From the NCBI GenBank assembly GCA_018003015.1, contig JAGNEZ010000016.1, forward strand, positions 49,356 through 113,355: a stretch of 64,000 bases of DNA. Reading direction: 5' to 3'. The DNA comes from Phycisphaerae bacterium. GTDB taxonomy: Bacteria; Planctomycetota; Phycisphaerae; UBA1845; PWPN01. The position numbers were made by a program, and so were the translations under genes. Below are positions 1-8,691 of this stretch, piece after piece; positions within the stretch are counted from its first letter, which is position 1; each line of letters starts with the position of its first letter. The notes below the pieces were generated by a model. The model was not told the origin of the DNA and searched no databases. It saw only the letters and a list, made by a program, of their open reading frames with translations.

Positions 1-336
1 TCGGCCATGGAGCAGATTCTGCTGAATCTCGTGGACAACGCGTGCAAATACGCGTCCGGTGCCGAGCGGAAGGCGATCGAGATCGTCGCCGGGCGGCGAG
101 GTGCTGGGGTGGAGATCATGGTCCGGGATCATGGCCCGGGGATTGCCCAGCCTGACCGCCGAATGCTGTTTCGGCCGTTCCGCAAATCGGCGAGTAAGGC
201 GGCCAACTCGGCACCGGGTGTTGGCCTGGGCTTGAGCCTCAGCCGTCGACTCGCTCGCGAAATGGGCGGTGATCTGCGGCTCGACAGCGCGGTCCAGACC
301 GGTGCGTGTTTCGTGCTGTCTCTCCAGGCGGAATGA
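1..336 (+). CDS. Sensor histidine kinase, C-terminal ATPase domain (5' end outside window)
   Basis: The frame is open from the first base, so the gene begins upstream and only the last ~111 residues are present. These are the HATPase_c domain of a two-component sensor kinase, which binds ATP to phosphorylate the kinase's own histidine. Visible motifs in order are the N box (QILLNLVDNACKYA), the G1 box (DHGPGI), an F box (LFRPFRKS) and the G2 box (GVGLGLSLSRRLAREMGG). The sensor part and His box are outside the window, so the signal and the partner regulator cannot be named. The next gene is convergent, so this gene ends its transcription unit. Confidence 0.9.
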   Translation, partial: SAMEQILLNLVDNACKYASGAERKAIEIVAGRRGAGVEIMVRDHGPGIAQPDRRMLFRPFRKSASKAANSAPGVGLGLSLSRRLAREMGGDLRLDSAVQTGACFVLSLQAE

Positions 337-363
337 CGCGGGACGACGCGCTGCCGGTGCGTT

Positions 364-2388
364 CTACGGCTGCGCGATCAGCACGCCGTGTACATCGACT
401 CGGGGTACGGTGACCGACAGGACGCCATCCGACCAGGTCCATTCCCCAGCGCCTCCTTCTGGAACCCATTCTACTTTTTGCGGTTTGACCGGGAGGCGCC
501 ATTTCACCGAGATGGGCCCGACGGGCGGGACGTAGTCGATCAGGGCGTACTCATTGGAGGTGGGTACGTTGGCCCGATTCAGGAAGTGCAGGGCGGGCCG
601 TCCGTCCCTGGTTTTGCGCAGAGCGACGTCGAGGCACGGCGGGCCGCTCACCGTGAAGGCCGGCTCGGGGAAGACGCGTTGAACCACCTGCCCGATGAAC
701 TCACGAAGGTAGGGACTGTGCAGGTGGAGGAACCGCAGTCCAACCGGACCGTAGATCGCCCCGACGATGCCGTTCTCATGCCGGGCAATGGTGGCCGCGA
801 TTTCGCCGCCCATCCGCGTATCCCGAGTCGGGTATCGCCAGCCGACCGCCTCCGCCCGATGCAAGGTGACTTTCTGCCAAGGGCCATTGATCGCCCCGAT
901 TCCATGGGGGGACGCCAGCTCGGCTGGAACCTCCTGCGGCTGCCCTTCGAGCTTGACACCGAGGATGGGCTCGAACTGCCTGGCCGCCGCGGTCCCGACC
1001 AGAAGGAGTCGACCGCCATCCCGCACGTAGGCGAGCATCTCGTCCTTCATTCCATCGGCGAACCGGTCATAGTCCGGCACGACGATGCACGGATAGTCCT
1101 TAAGACGCCCCTTGATCTGGTGTTCCGCGAGAATGTCGACCGAGTAGTGGAGTTCGAGCAAGGCATGGAGTGTGCCGACCAACTCTGGAAAGCTGCCCCA
1201 GGCTGCGCCCACGCTGTCGGAGCGGTCCTCGATGACCGCGGTAGACATCAGCAGGGCGACTTGCGGAATCGACGTGCTCTTGTGGCTCACAGTCTGGCGT
1301 GCGCGGCAGAAATCGGCCACCCGGCCGGTGGTCTCGATGACCGCGTCGGCGATGTGCCCCTTTCGGGTCGGCTGGTAGTAAATCTGAAAGCCACCTCCCT
1401 GCATGAGGACCACGGCTGCCTCCTGCTGAAGATGGACGGCGGGCTTGATGTTCTGGCCCATGCCCGCCAGGTTGTTCACGAAGCCCCAGGCCATCAGGTC
1501 CCAGGGCATTGCGGTGGAAGCGGTGTAGCGAGCCTCGGGGCGGGCCCGATCGACGGAGTTGGTGGGATCGTAGTCGCCGGAGACGAAATCGACTTTGACC
1601 CTGACCGGCCAGGGGGTCAGCGTGGTGTACAACCAGTTGCTGGCCACCTGGAACCCTGGGCGTGCGGCATGGACGGCGTCCACCCAGTGCCCGACGTATT
1701 GCTCGAAATGACGCCGGTTGAATCGTTTCCACTCCAGCCAGTTGGGCTCGCTGCGGTTCCCGGGAGCCTGATCGAAGCCGGTTTCCTTCTTCCACGCCGC
1801 GAGTGCTTCAGGAGAGTAGTCCCAACGGGCGGCCCAGCATTCGCCATCCACCCACGCCCCATCCAGATCGTACTTGTTGGCCGCCTCGACGAGTTGCGGG
1901 ATCATGACCTGGTCGACGTACGGGCTGAACACACTGGTGTTGTTCGTGTCCCGCTGCCCAGCGGCGTTCATCGCTCCCCACTGAGGGTTCCTGGCCAGTG
2001 CGGCCATGTCGAACAGGCCGGAGAAGTGGATGTACAAGGCCACGCCATGGTCGCGGGTCACTTTGCGCCAGATTTCCAGGGAATCCCTGGTGATGTGCGG
2101 CGCGGAAGGCCCGATGTTCGACGGCCAGCCCAGAAACCCGCCGTGTCCCTTGCTGTCGTACTGCACGTAATCTGGCTGCACGCGGGTGAGGAGCTTAGCG
2201 ACCATTTCCTCAGTCACATCGGCACCGAGGGCCGGGTCGCCGGGGCCCGGGTGGAGATCGAAATGCAGCCCGAAGAAGGACTCCGCCCTGGGCAGCGGGC
2301 GATGACCTGCCCTATTCTCTCCCATCGACGGCGAGGCGCATGCCAAACAACCACTGACGACAAGGACATAGAACCGGTCTCTGAGCAT
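364..2388 (-). CDS. Secreted glycoside hydrolase-like protein (TIM barrel plus beta-galactosidase-trimerisation-like domain)
   Basis: A 674-residue protein starting at the ATG at 2388, preceded by a good ribosome site (AGAAAGGAAG); the frame stays open to 2574, but that extension looks non-coding. A signal peptide (RFYVLVVSGCLACASP) is followed by a barrel-like region with FFGLHFDLHPGPGD, VQPDYVQYDSKGHGG and DLDGAWVDGECWAARWDY, which resembles alpha-L-fucosidase/GHL6-type hydrolases. It is followed by a Rossmann-like region (YPCIVVPDYDRFADG, YVRDGGRLLLVG) like the beta-galactosidase trimerisation domain. WVDGE may hold an acidic catalytic residue. It probably acts on glycans outside the cytoplasm. 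The exact substrate and CAZy family cannot be set by eye. Confidence 0.75.
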   Translation of the reverse strand: MLRDRFYVLVVSGCLACASPSMGENRAGHRPLPRAESFFGLHFDLHPGPGDPALGADVTEEMVAKLLTRVQPDYVQYDSKGHGGFLGWPSNIGPSAPHITRDSLEIWRKVTRDHGVALYIHFSGLFDMAALARNPQWGAMNAAGQRDTNNTSVFSPYVDQVMIPQLVEAANKYDLDGAWVDGECWAARWDYSPEALAAWKKETGFDQAPGNRSEPNWLEWKRFNRRHFEQYVGHWVDAVHAARPGFQVASNWLYTTLTPWPVRVKVDFVSGDYDPTNSVDRARPEARYTASTAMPWDLMAWGFVNNLAGMGQNIKPAVHLQQEAAVVLMQGGGFQIYYQPTRKGHIADAVIETTGRVADFCRARQTVSHKSTSIPQVALLMSTAVIEDRSDSVGAAWGSFPELVGTLHALLELHYSVDILAEHQIKGRLKDYPCIVVPDYDRFADGMKDEMLAYVRDGGRLLLVGTAAARQFEPILGVKLEGQPQEVPAELASPHGIGAINGPWQKVTLHRAEAVGWRYPTRDTRMGGEIAATIARHENGIVGAIYGPVGLRFLHLHSPYLREFIGQVVQRVFPEPAFTVSGPPCLDVALRKTRDGRPALHFLNRANVPTSNEYALIDYVPPVGPISVKWRLPVKPQKVEWVPEGGAGEWTWSDGVLSVTVPRVDVHGVLIAQP

Positions 2389-2644
2389 GGATGGCTTCCT
2401 TTCTGGCCGATCTGCTCTACACCGCAGATGTCTGTGGCCGGATGCCGCCTCTGACTTGACCGACGCCGGTCCGCGGTCACCTGGGGTCTGAAGGGTGTCG
2501 AGACTCACGGCCGTCGTCAAGTGCCCGCTTTCGACGTCAGGTCCGCCGGGCTGTCGCACCGGGGAGTATACCACGACCAGATGGCAGGCGAGGCCCTCCT
2601 CCCCGCCGCGAGGTTTTACCTCAACCGGGCTTGCGGGATGAACG

Positions 2645-3004
2645 ATGTATACCCGCGATTTCCACTCTTGTGGAGTTCCGGAGGTTCACGCAGGCATGCA
2701 GGTTCAACTGATCGCGGGCGAGAAGGAGCGGCACCCATCAACCGGCGGCGACAGGTCATCCGTCCGGGAATCCTGTCCGGGGCTGCTTTCACTCAACCGG
2801 ACACCCGATACAGTTGAGCCGCTCTCGCCGGATCTCGGGCTGACCGCTGTGATCTACCCATTCCAGGGCCGTCTGGCCGGCACGGCCAACCAGGTGGTTG
2901 CAGCTCTGTTAGCCGTGCTCATCCTGGCGATCATTGTTTTTCCTGCTTCTTTCGGCGGCGCCTGGGGAACCGTGCTCACCAAGATCATGTACTGGCTCTA
3001 CTAA
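2645..3004 (+). CDS. Small hypothetical membrane protein
   Basis: A possible 119-residue ORF between two minus-strand genes. The first ~70 residues look unremarkable, but the C-terminal part has one clear transmembrane stretch (QVVAALLAVLILAIIVF) followed by FGGAWGTVLTKIMYWLY, which reads like a real membrane protein end. Codon third positions in the last third are GC-rich, like the neighbours. An internal ATG at 2696 or a later start could be the true one, and no strong ribosome site separates them. No family was recognised. It could also be a chance ORF. Confidence 0.4.
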   Translation: MYTRDFHSCGVPEVHAGMQVQLIAGEKERHPSTGGDRSSVRESCPGLLSLNRTPDTVEPLSPDLGLTAVIYPFQGRLAGTANQVVAALLAVLILAIIVFPASFGGAWGTVLTKIMYWLY

Positions 3005-3010
3005 CTCGTT

Positions 3011-3634
3011 TCACTTGAAGCATAGTCCGATGAAGTTCCATGCCGTGGACGGATGTCCCGCGTAGATGTATTCGTCGTTCTGGCAGAACACCATGACTCT
3101 ACGGAAATGCGGGTTCAGCGTTCCCACAAATGAGTCGTAATCGTACTCATGGACGTGGTGATGCCGCCTGGACACGGACCGATCGACCCGGCTGCGCGGC
3201 GTGCTCAGGATGAACAGCCCCCCGTCCTTGAGGTGCCGGGCGCAGTTAGCGACCATCAACCGGCCGTCGTCGGCGCTGACGTGTTCGATCATCTCGAAGC
3301 TGACCACGACGTCGTAGTCGCCCTTCGGCGTCTGTTGGGGATGCACGATGTCTCCAACCACGTATTCCAGGTTGTCGCGATGATAGGTGGCCGCGCACCG
3401 AGCCACGGACTCCGGGTCGATGTCCAGCCCGGTGACCCGGCGTACGTGCCGGCTGAGGAAGTTGCATCCGAAGCCCGCCCCGCATCCGACCTCCATGACC
3501 TTGTCCGTTTCCCGCATCCATTTGCAGGCGAACTTATACCGGGCGATCGTGAAACCGATCATTTCCAGTGGTTCGTCCGGGTTGTTGAGCTCGACCCGAA
3601 TACGGATCGGACAATTCACGTGGTCGGTTCTCAT
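3011..3634 (-). CDS. Class I SAM-dependent methyltransferase
   Basis: A 207-residue methyltransferase of the usual single-domain size. Motif I for S-adenosylmethionine binding is VMEVGCGAGFG (residues 46-56), followed by the acidic end of strand 2 (VTGLDIDPES), a motif II-like strand (YDVVVSFEMIEHV) and LKDGGLFILSTP. This matches UbiE/Methyltransf_11-type enzymes. It lies 52 bases after the radical SAM gene in the same direction and is the last gene of a three-gene operon with a CgeB-like glycosyltransferase, so a glycan or small surface metabolite is a reasonable but unproven substrate. Confidence 0.85.
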   Translation of the reverse strand: MRTDHVNCPIRIRVELNNPDEPLEMIGFTIARYKFACKWMRETDKVMEVGCGAGFGCNFLSRHVRRVTGLDIDPESVARCAATYHRDNLEYVVGDIVHPQQTPKGDYDVVVSFEMIEHVSADDGRLMVANCARHLKDGGLFILSTPRSRVDRSVSRRHHHVHEYDYDSFVGTLNPHFRRVMVFCQNDEYIYAGHPSTAWNFIGLCFK

Positions 3635-3686
3635 ACTTGAGCATCTCCCTGCCGCCCGCGAGCGGACCGAGTGACCTGCCCGGCGG

Positions 3687-4904
3687 TCAGATGAAGTCCA
3701 CGTGCTGCTTTCTCTCGAGCATCAGGTAGTTCAGGATGTCGTTGTACGTGTTGTAGCGGCTCGAGGTCATGCCGCCCATGCACGCCCGCCCGCATGCTCC
3801 CTCATCGACGCGAGCCATCACCTCGCGGCGTCTCGAACCCGTCCAGATGGCCTCAAAGCTCTGATGGTTGACGTTGCCGAAGCTGAAGGGCTTATTGCCT
3901 CGCAGGAAGCAGCAGGCGAAGACCTCGCCGTCGGCCCCGATCACTCCGACCAGGTTCGGCCCCAGGCATCGGCGCCAAGGGAACGCCTGACGCGGGTCGG
4001 CGTTCAGGTACTGATCGGTGAAGTTGCCGAGGAGGACGCGGAACTGGTGGTTGTCCAGCCGTTTGGCGAGGGTTGCCTGGCGGCGCATTTCCTCGCGGAT
4101 CTCGACCGGCAAAGCGGCCTCGGGGTTGAAGACGCAGCGGATGCTGGCGTAGGCAGTTCCGAGCGAGCGGGCCAACTGGGCGAAGGCGACGATTTCCCGG
4201 TGGTTTCGCTGGTCAGCCACGAAGTTGAGGCCAACCACCGTCCGGTTGCTGTGCGTGGTGAGGTACTCGATGTTCCGGAGGATGCGATTGAAGTCTGTTG
4301 TGCCATGGATGAGTCGATGAGTGGCCGGCAATGCCGCATCGAGACTCACCCGGACCCAGTCGGCCGTATCGAGTACCGCCTGGGGCGTTCCTTCGCGTGG
4401 CATCGAGCCGTTGGTGATGAGTCCCACGGCCAGGCCGCGGCCGGCACAAGCTCGGAGCATCTCGTTGATTTGAGGGTGGACGGTCGGCTCGCCGCCACCC
4501 TTGAGTACAATGGACCGGACTTGCTGGGCCTCGAGTTCGGCGATCAGTTCGACGAATCGCTCGTACTCGAGCTGCTCTCCGGTGTGGGATTGAGCGCTGA
4601 CGCACCACTGGCAGCGATGATTGCACTTGTTGGACGGATCGATCTCTACCGTGACCGGATACACGAGTTCACCGGTTACGACGGCCTGGACGCGGTCGAA
4701 GTGGTTGAGGATCTTGTAGGGGCTGAAAGGCTCACCCTCTTGCATGGGCGGTCCTGAGCGACCAGCCGCGGGGCGCAGGACGCGTATCTCGCCGTTGGGT
4801 GCTGGCGAACAGGCTGCCGGCCGCAGCATCGTGTCGTCAGCGGGCAGTACCGGTGGCGACATGGCGCCCGGTTCGTGCGTCGGACAGGTTGTCGGATGAC
4901 TCAT
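3687..4904 (-). CDS. Radical SAM protein with SPASM-like C-terminus
   Basis: A radical SAM enzyme: CNHRCQWC (Cys94, Cys98, Cys101) is the CxxxCxxC ligand set for the 4Fe-4S cluster that cleaves SAM, followed by the glycine-rich GGGEPT motif. The C-terminal ~100 residues hold further cysteines (RRCLGPN, FACCFLRGN, GACGRACMGGM), as in SPASM domains that bind an auxiliary cluster. The annotated start overlaps the upstream glycosyltransferase by 68 bases and has a GGAGG about 12 bases ahead; ATGs at 4862 and 4829 are alternatives, and the last would remove the overlap. Context suggests a role in glycan or peptide modification. The substrate is unknown. Confidence 0.85.
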   Translation of the reverse strand: MSHPTTCPTHEPGAMSPPVLPADDTMLRPAACSPAPNGEIRVLRPAAGRSGPPMQEGEPFSPYKILNHFDRVQAVVTGELVYPVTVEIDPSNKCNHRCQWCVSAQSHTGEQLEYERFVELIAELEAQQVRSIVLKGGGEPTVHPQINEMLRACAGRGLAVGLITNGSMPREGTPQAVLDTADWVRVSLDAALPATHRLIHGTTDFNRILRNIEYLTTHSNRTVVGLNFVADQRNHREIVAFAQLARSLGTAYASIRCVFNPEAALPVEIREEMRRQATLAKRLDNHQFRVLLGNFTDQYLNADPRQAFPWRRCLGPNLVGVIGADGEVFACCFLRGNKPFSFGNVNHQSFEAIWTGSRRREVMARVDEGACGRACMGGMTSSRYNTYNDILNYLMLERKQHVDFI

Positions 4905-6636
4905 CGCTCTTGAGTACCTCCAGGAGTTGAGACATACGTCTCGCCATGGTGTGATCGCGCAGCGTTCGTTCGGCGGCCTGGCGGGCCATCCCCATGCGCT
5001 GCTCGGGATGGTCCAGGTAGTAGCGGATCTTCCGCTTCAGCTCGGTGATGGAGCCGAACGTATCCAGTTCCCTGCCCGGCTCAAAGACCTCTTCGAGCGG
5101 ATGCAGCTCGTGCACCCGCCCGACCAACAGGAATCCGCCGGCCGCTGCGGTGTCGTACAGCCGCGGGTGGTGTACTGTCCAAGTGTGCAGATGCAGATTG
5201 ATCGCCGATTGCCGGACGGCTTCGAGGAGAGGCGGACCGTTCTCGATCTTGGATCGAGCCTGGCTCGCCACCGCGGGAGACTCTGTCCAGCCGTTTCCGA
5301 AGAGCCCAAGTCGAAACTCGGCCAAGGCGGAGACGTAGAGTTCCCTCAACACGAAGTGGGCCACCCGATAGCGGAAGTACAGCGTGTCCTGTCTGGGGCT
5401 CCATTGGGTGGTCTGGCCGGTCAGACCCAACTCCGCGGCGCAGTCGGCCAGGAAAGTGCCCAGTTCGGGGAGAATGAAGGGCTCGTCCTCGCCCTGATGG
5501 AGGACCCAATCGCGCAGCCTCAGTCGGGCGTACTCGAATACGCGCTGCAATTCAGGCTTGAGGTGCTTGAATTGGATGAGGTCCTTGTACCACTCCCACG
5601 GGTAGATATTACCCACGAAGAGCACGTCGTAAGTTGGTGTTGAAGCGATCTCGGCAGGATGGTAGATTTCCTGATTGGTCCCGATGTTCAGATGGAGCAC
5701 GTGCTCAGGCCCAATTCCCGCGGACAGAGCGTCTTCCCGCCAGTCTTCGAGCATGACCAAGAGCTTGTCTCTCGACAAGCGGTTGTCGCCGTATTGGGGA
5801 TGCCAGCAAGCACCGTAGTCTTGGTCCCAGGTGACCACGCAGAGTTCGCTGGGTAGGCCGGGATACTGGGCGCGGGTCTCGCCGTTGATGAACAGGATGT
5901 CCGGATCGAATTCCTGGAGATGCTCCAGGAGGTCGTAGGACTTGGCCGGCGTTTGTTCGAGGAGCACGAGTCGAGTCTGCACCCCGTGGGCGCCGAGTGC
6001 GGAGGCGATGTCGCGGGCGCAGTAGCCCTGATAGGAGGTGTTGCGCATCGCCGCGGCCAGCACTCGCAACGGTCGGTCTCCAGCCTTCAAGATCGAACCG
6101 GGCTTCGGGCGGTTGACGTACGCCGGAGCGATGCGGCCGCGCAATTCGTGACTGACCAGGTCCAGCAGCATACCCAGTCCGTGTCCGATAAACTGAGCCC
6201 CTTGGCGGGCGGGAGGCTCCGGCCAGGCTCCGCGCCACAGGCCCCAGGGCCAATCCCGAGGCGGCTCGCGCCGACACCAGGATTCGCCGTAGTGCATCCC
6301 TGGAACCATGATCCAGGGTCTCCATGCCTGGTGCTGAATGCACTCCGATGCCCCTGGCGAGCCCAGGAACAGCAGGAACTGGGGTACGCTGTGGAACATC
6401 TGGACGACTTTTCGTCCTTCAGAGAGTGCCTCCAACCTCTGTCGAGCCGGCCACGCCTCGCTGGCATTGAACAGGTAGTCGTTTCGTCCGCTGGTCTGGT
6501 AGCATGGGGGAATCTGCTTCTCGGTGGGCGCCATGACGATGGGATTCGTCTGCCGCCAGGTTTGTATGTCCTGTAATAGCAGCGGGTAACGTTCCGCCAG
6601 GAGAGCAACACAATGATCGATTCCGCTGCTGAGCAC
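4837..6636 (-). CDS. CgeB-like glycosyltransferase (GT-B type)
   Basis: A 599-residue cytoplasmic protein with a GTG start at 6636 and a GAGGAG ribosome site. The C-terminal ~110 residues fit the Glyco_trans_1_2 domain found in spore-protein CgeB and related enzymes: LHTWTVHHPRLYDTAAAGGF, then LVGRV, LEEVFEPGRELDTF and a terminal helix with LRDHTMARRMSQLLEVL. The middle part (PLRVLAAAMRNTSYQGYCAR, FDPDILFINGE, YDVLFVGNIYPWEWYKD) matches the DUF3880-like N-terminal half of the same family. It is the first gene of an operon with a radical SAM enzyme and a methyltransferase. Acceptor and sugar donor cannot be told from the sequence. Confidence 0.8.
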   Translation of the reverse strand: MLSSGIDHCVALLAERYPLLLQDIQTWRQTNPIVMAPTEKQIPPCYQTSGRNDYLFNASEAWPARQRLEALSEGRKVVQMFHSVPQFLLFLGSPGASECIQHQAWRPWIMVPGMHYGESWCRREPPRDWPWGLWRGAWPEPPARQGAQFIGHGLGMLLDLVSHELRGRIAPAYVNRPKPGSILKAGDRPLRVLAAAMRNTSYQGYCARDIASALGAHGVQTRLVLLEQTPAKSYDLLEHLQEFDPDILFINGETRAQYPGLPSELCVVTWDQDYGACWHPQYGDNRLSRDKLLVMLEDWREDALSAGIGPEHVLHLNIGTNQEIYHPAEIASTPTYDVLFVGNIYPWEWYKDLIQFKHLKPELQRVFEYARLRLRDWVLHQGEDEPFILPELGTFLADCAAELGLTGQTTQWSPRQDTLYFRYRVAHFVLRELYVSALAEFRLGLFGNGWTESPAVASQARSKIENGPPLLEAVRQSAINLHLHTWTVHHPRLYDTAAAGGFLLVGRVHELHPLEEVFEPGRELDTFGSITELKRKIRYYLDHPEQRMGMARQAAERTLRDHTMARRMSQLLEVLKSDESSDNLSDARTGRHVATGTAR

Positions 6637-6838
6637 GCGCAGGACTCCTCACGCCCGCGGCTTCCGGGCGGGCACCTTGTGTTTATCGGCCTAAAACCGG
6701 CGATGGCTCAGCTAGACCGCTTTGTTGCGGGGCGGGCTCGGCGAATCGGGTGATTCTGCGGTGGACTTCGGCTGGGCCCAGGATAGAGTATAAGAGGGAA
6801 TCTGGCAGGTATCCCGGCTGACTCAGGGGGGAAACGAA

Positions 6839-7102
6839 ATGACCGACGAGGTGCTCAACGCCAGACTGGCAGAAGCTCAAGACAGAATCAATGCTCTGCC
6901 CGCCGAACAACGCGGCCCCCTGCTCGCGCTCGTTGAGGAGACCCGCCAACGCCACCTGGAGCTGAAGAAGAGCTTTAATCGTATTCACGAGGCGGTCGAC
7001 GAGTGGCGACTTCAGATGAAGTACCTCATTTTCGATCGCGAGGCCACTCATCGGGAGCTGGACCAGCTCCGCAAGCGGCTGGACGGATCTGAGCCGTCGT
7101 AG
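6839..7102 (+). CDS. Small coiled-coil protein of unknown function
   Basis: An 87-residue, highly charged, helical protein with no membrane segment. Its ribosome site (GGGGGGAAACGAA before ATG) is among the best in the window, and a TATAAG about 45 bases upstream may be a -10 box. The protein reads as two long amphipathic helices (LNARLAEAQDRINALPAEQR and a later KSFNRIHEAVDEWRLQMKYL). Such short proteins are common in Planctomycetota and carry no known function. It stands alone between a divergent glycosyltransferase operon and a beta-helix protein. Confidence 0.7.
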   Translation: MTDEVLNARLAEAQDRINALPAEQRGPLLALVEETRQRHLELKKSFNRIHEAVDEWRLQMKYLIFDREATHRELDQLRKRLDGSEPS

Positions 7103-7312
7103 CCGGTCTTTGTTGAACACACCGGGCGGCGTCCAAACCAAGCTCATGATCCTTTGCAGGCAGATCCGTGCCCTCACCGCTCCCAGTGCCGGGCAAGCAG
7201 GGAGAACGCGAATCCTGATGCGGGCGTACTTCCGTCGCCCGAGTGGCTCTCTCAAGCCTGGGTCTCCTCGGCGAGCGTCACCCTCCGCATGTGCGTGGCA
7301 TTTCCATGCCGG

Positions 7313-7318
7313 TATAAT
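7313..7318 (+). promoter_or_regulatory. Likely -10 box (TATAAT) of the beta-helix gene
   Basis: A perfect TATAAT lies 42 bases ahead of the ATG at 7360. No good -35 hexamer is seen at 16-18 bases upstream (TGTGCG is the nearest), so this is a weaker call. Confidence 0.35.
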
Positions 7319-7359
7319 CGCCTGGTGCTGACGTCCTCCACACCACCAAGGAGAAGAAG

Positions 7360-8640
7360 ATGAGCGTCCCTGAGCCATGCCGTATCCGGTGGATCGTGCT
7401 CGTGTGCTGCGCGGGCATGTCTGCAGTCGCGGTCCTCGGAGCCGAATCCGTCCAGAACACGGCTTCCGAGTTCGCGGGCGATTCAGCATTCATTCAAAAG
7501 GCCCTGGATGCGGCCGCCGCCCAGGGAGGCGCGGTCCGCCTCGAAGCCGGTCGATACAACGTAGATCGGGCCATTTCAATTCCGGAGGGCGTTACCCTGG
7601 CCGGCGTATGGGAAGGGCCTCATCACTCGCAACTCAAGCGAGGCACGGTACTGGAGGTTACGGCCGACCACGGCAATGAGAACGGCCCCGCCGCTATCAC
7701 CCTGAATCCGTCGAGCACGGTGCGTGGAATCACTGTGTTCTATCCCACGCAGCGCATTCCCGACATCGTGGCGTATCCCTGGACCGTTCAGGGCAAGGGC
7801 ATGCACAACAATGTGATCGACTGCACGTTCGTCAATCCCTACAAGATGATTGACTTTGGGACTCACGCCAACGAGCTACACTACATTCGCAACTGCTTTG
7901 GTTGCCCGCTCAAGATCGGCGTTCACATCGACCGGTGCACGGACATTGGCCGGATAGAGAACGTCCACTTCAATCCGCACTACTGGAGCAAGCGAACCGA
8001 CGCAGCCAACGTCCCCGATTGGGGAGCGTTGTCCAAGTACCTTTGGGAGCACCTCATCGCTTTTGAGTTTGCCCGCACGGACTGGGAGTATGTATGCAAC
8101 ACCTTCTGCTATGGCGCCAAGATTGGGTATCACTTCCATGAATCGAAGGCGGGAACGGCCAACGGCAACTTTCTCGGCATTGGTGCGGACTGGTGTCATC
8201 GGGCGCTGGTTGTCGAGCAGTCGCAGTCGCCCGGGCTGCTGATCACCAACGGTGAATTTGTCGGCGGCACCGGTGGGCGAACCCTGATGGAGGTGACCGC
8301 GACTCATACCGGCGTTGTCCAGCTGAACAACTGTGCCTTCTGGGGTCCCTGTGAAGTAGCCGCCATTCTTGACGGCACAGGCACCACCAGTCTCAGCCAG
8401 TGCAACTTCCTCAATGTCGTCGACAAGCCCACCGGCGTCTACCTGATCCAGGGCATCAACGGCGATTTGACTGTCCAGGCGTGCCGATTTGGTTTCGATC
8501 GGCCGGCGATCCAACTGGGCAAGGAGGTCAGGACCGCGGTTATCGCCGGGAACCGATTTGTTAGCCGGAAGAGCATCGAGAACAACAGCACCGGTGACGT
8601 TCAGGAAGGCCTGAACGTCGTCAGAAAACGGGCCAAGTGA
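7360..8640 (+). CDS. Secreted right-handed beta-helix (pectate lyase-like) protein
   Basis: A 426-residue protein with a ribosome site (AAGGAGAAGAAG) directly before the ATG and a signal peptide ending near VLGAES. FIQKALDAAAAQGGAVRLEAG followed by IPEGVTLAGVWEGP is the usual entry of Pectate_lyase_3-type beta-helix folds. The rest is short repeats with Asn/Cys ladders (IENVHFNP, NGNFLGIGADWCHR, LNNCAFWGP, LSQCNFLN), as expected of stacked parallel beta coils. It probably binds or cleaves a polysaccharide outside the cell. Catalytic residues were not identified, so an enzyme role is not certain. It converges with an aldo/keto reductase. Confidence 0.75.
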   Translation: MSVPEPCRIRWIVLVCCAGMSAVAVLGAESVQNTASEFAGDSAFIQKALDAAAAQGGAVRLEAGRYNVDRAISIPEGVTLAGVWEGPHHSQLKRGTVLEVTADHGNENGPAAITLNPSSTVRGITVFYPTQRIPDIVAYPWTVQGKGMHNNVIDCTFVNPYKMIDFGTHANELHYIRNCFGCPLKIGVHIDRCTDIGRIENVHFNPHYWSKRTDAANVPDWGALSKYLWEHLIAFEFARTDWEYVCNTFCYGAKIGYHFHESKAGTANGNFLGIGADWCHRALVVEQSQSPGLLITNGEFVGGTGGRTLMEVTATHTGVVQLNNCAFWGPCEVAAILDGTGTTSLSQCNFLNVVDKPTGVYLIQGINGDLTVQACRFGFDRPAIQLGKEVRTAVIAGNRFVSRKSIENNSTGDVQEGLNVVRKRAK

Positions 8641-8691
8641 ACACCATGCCGACGCTCCGGCCGGCGACGTCATCTCCCGAAGATATGCCCG

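Noticed and set aside
388..2454. Long plus-strand ORF of 688 codons
   Set aside because: It is the antisense shadow of the GH-like gene, with no recognisable domain. The same applies to long shadows at 3702-4757, 9997-11253, 15341-16750 and 54672-56396.
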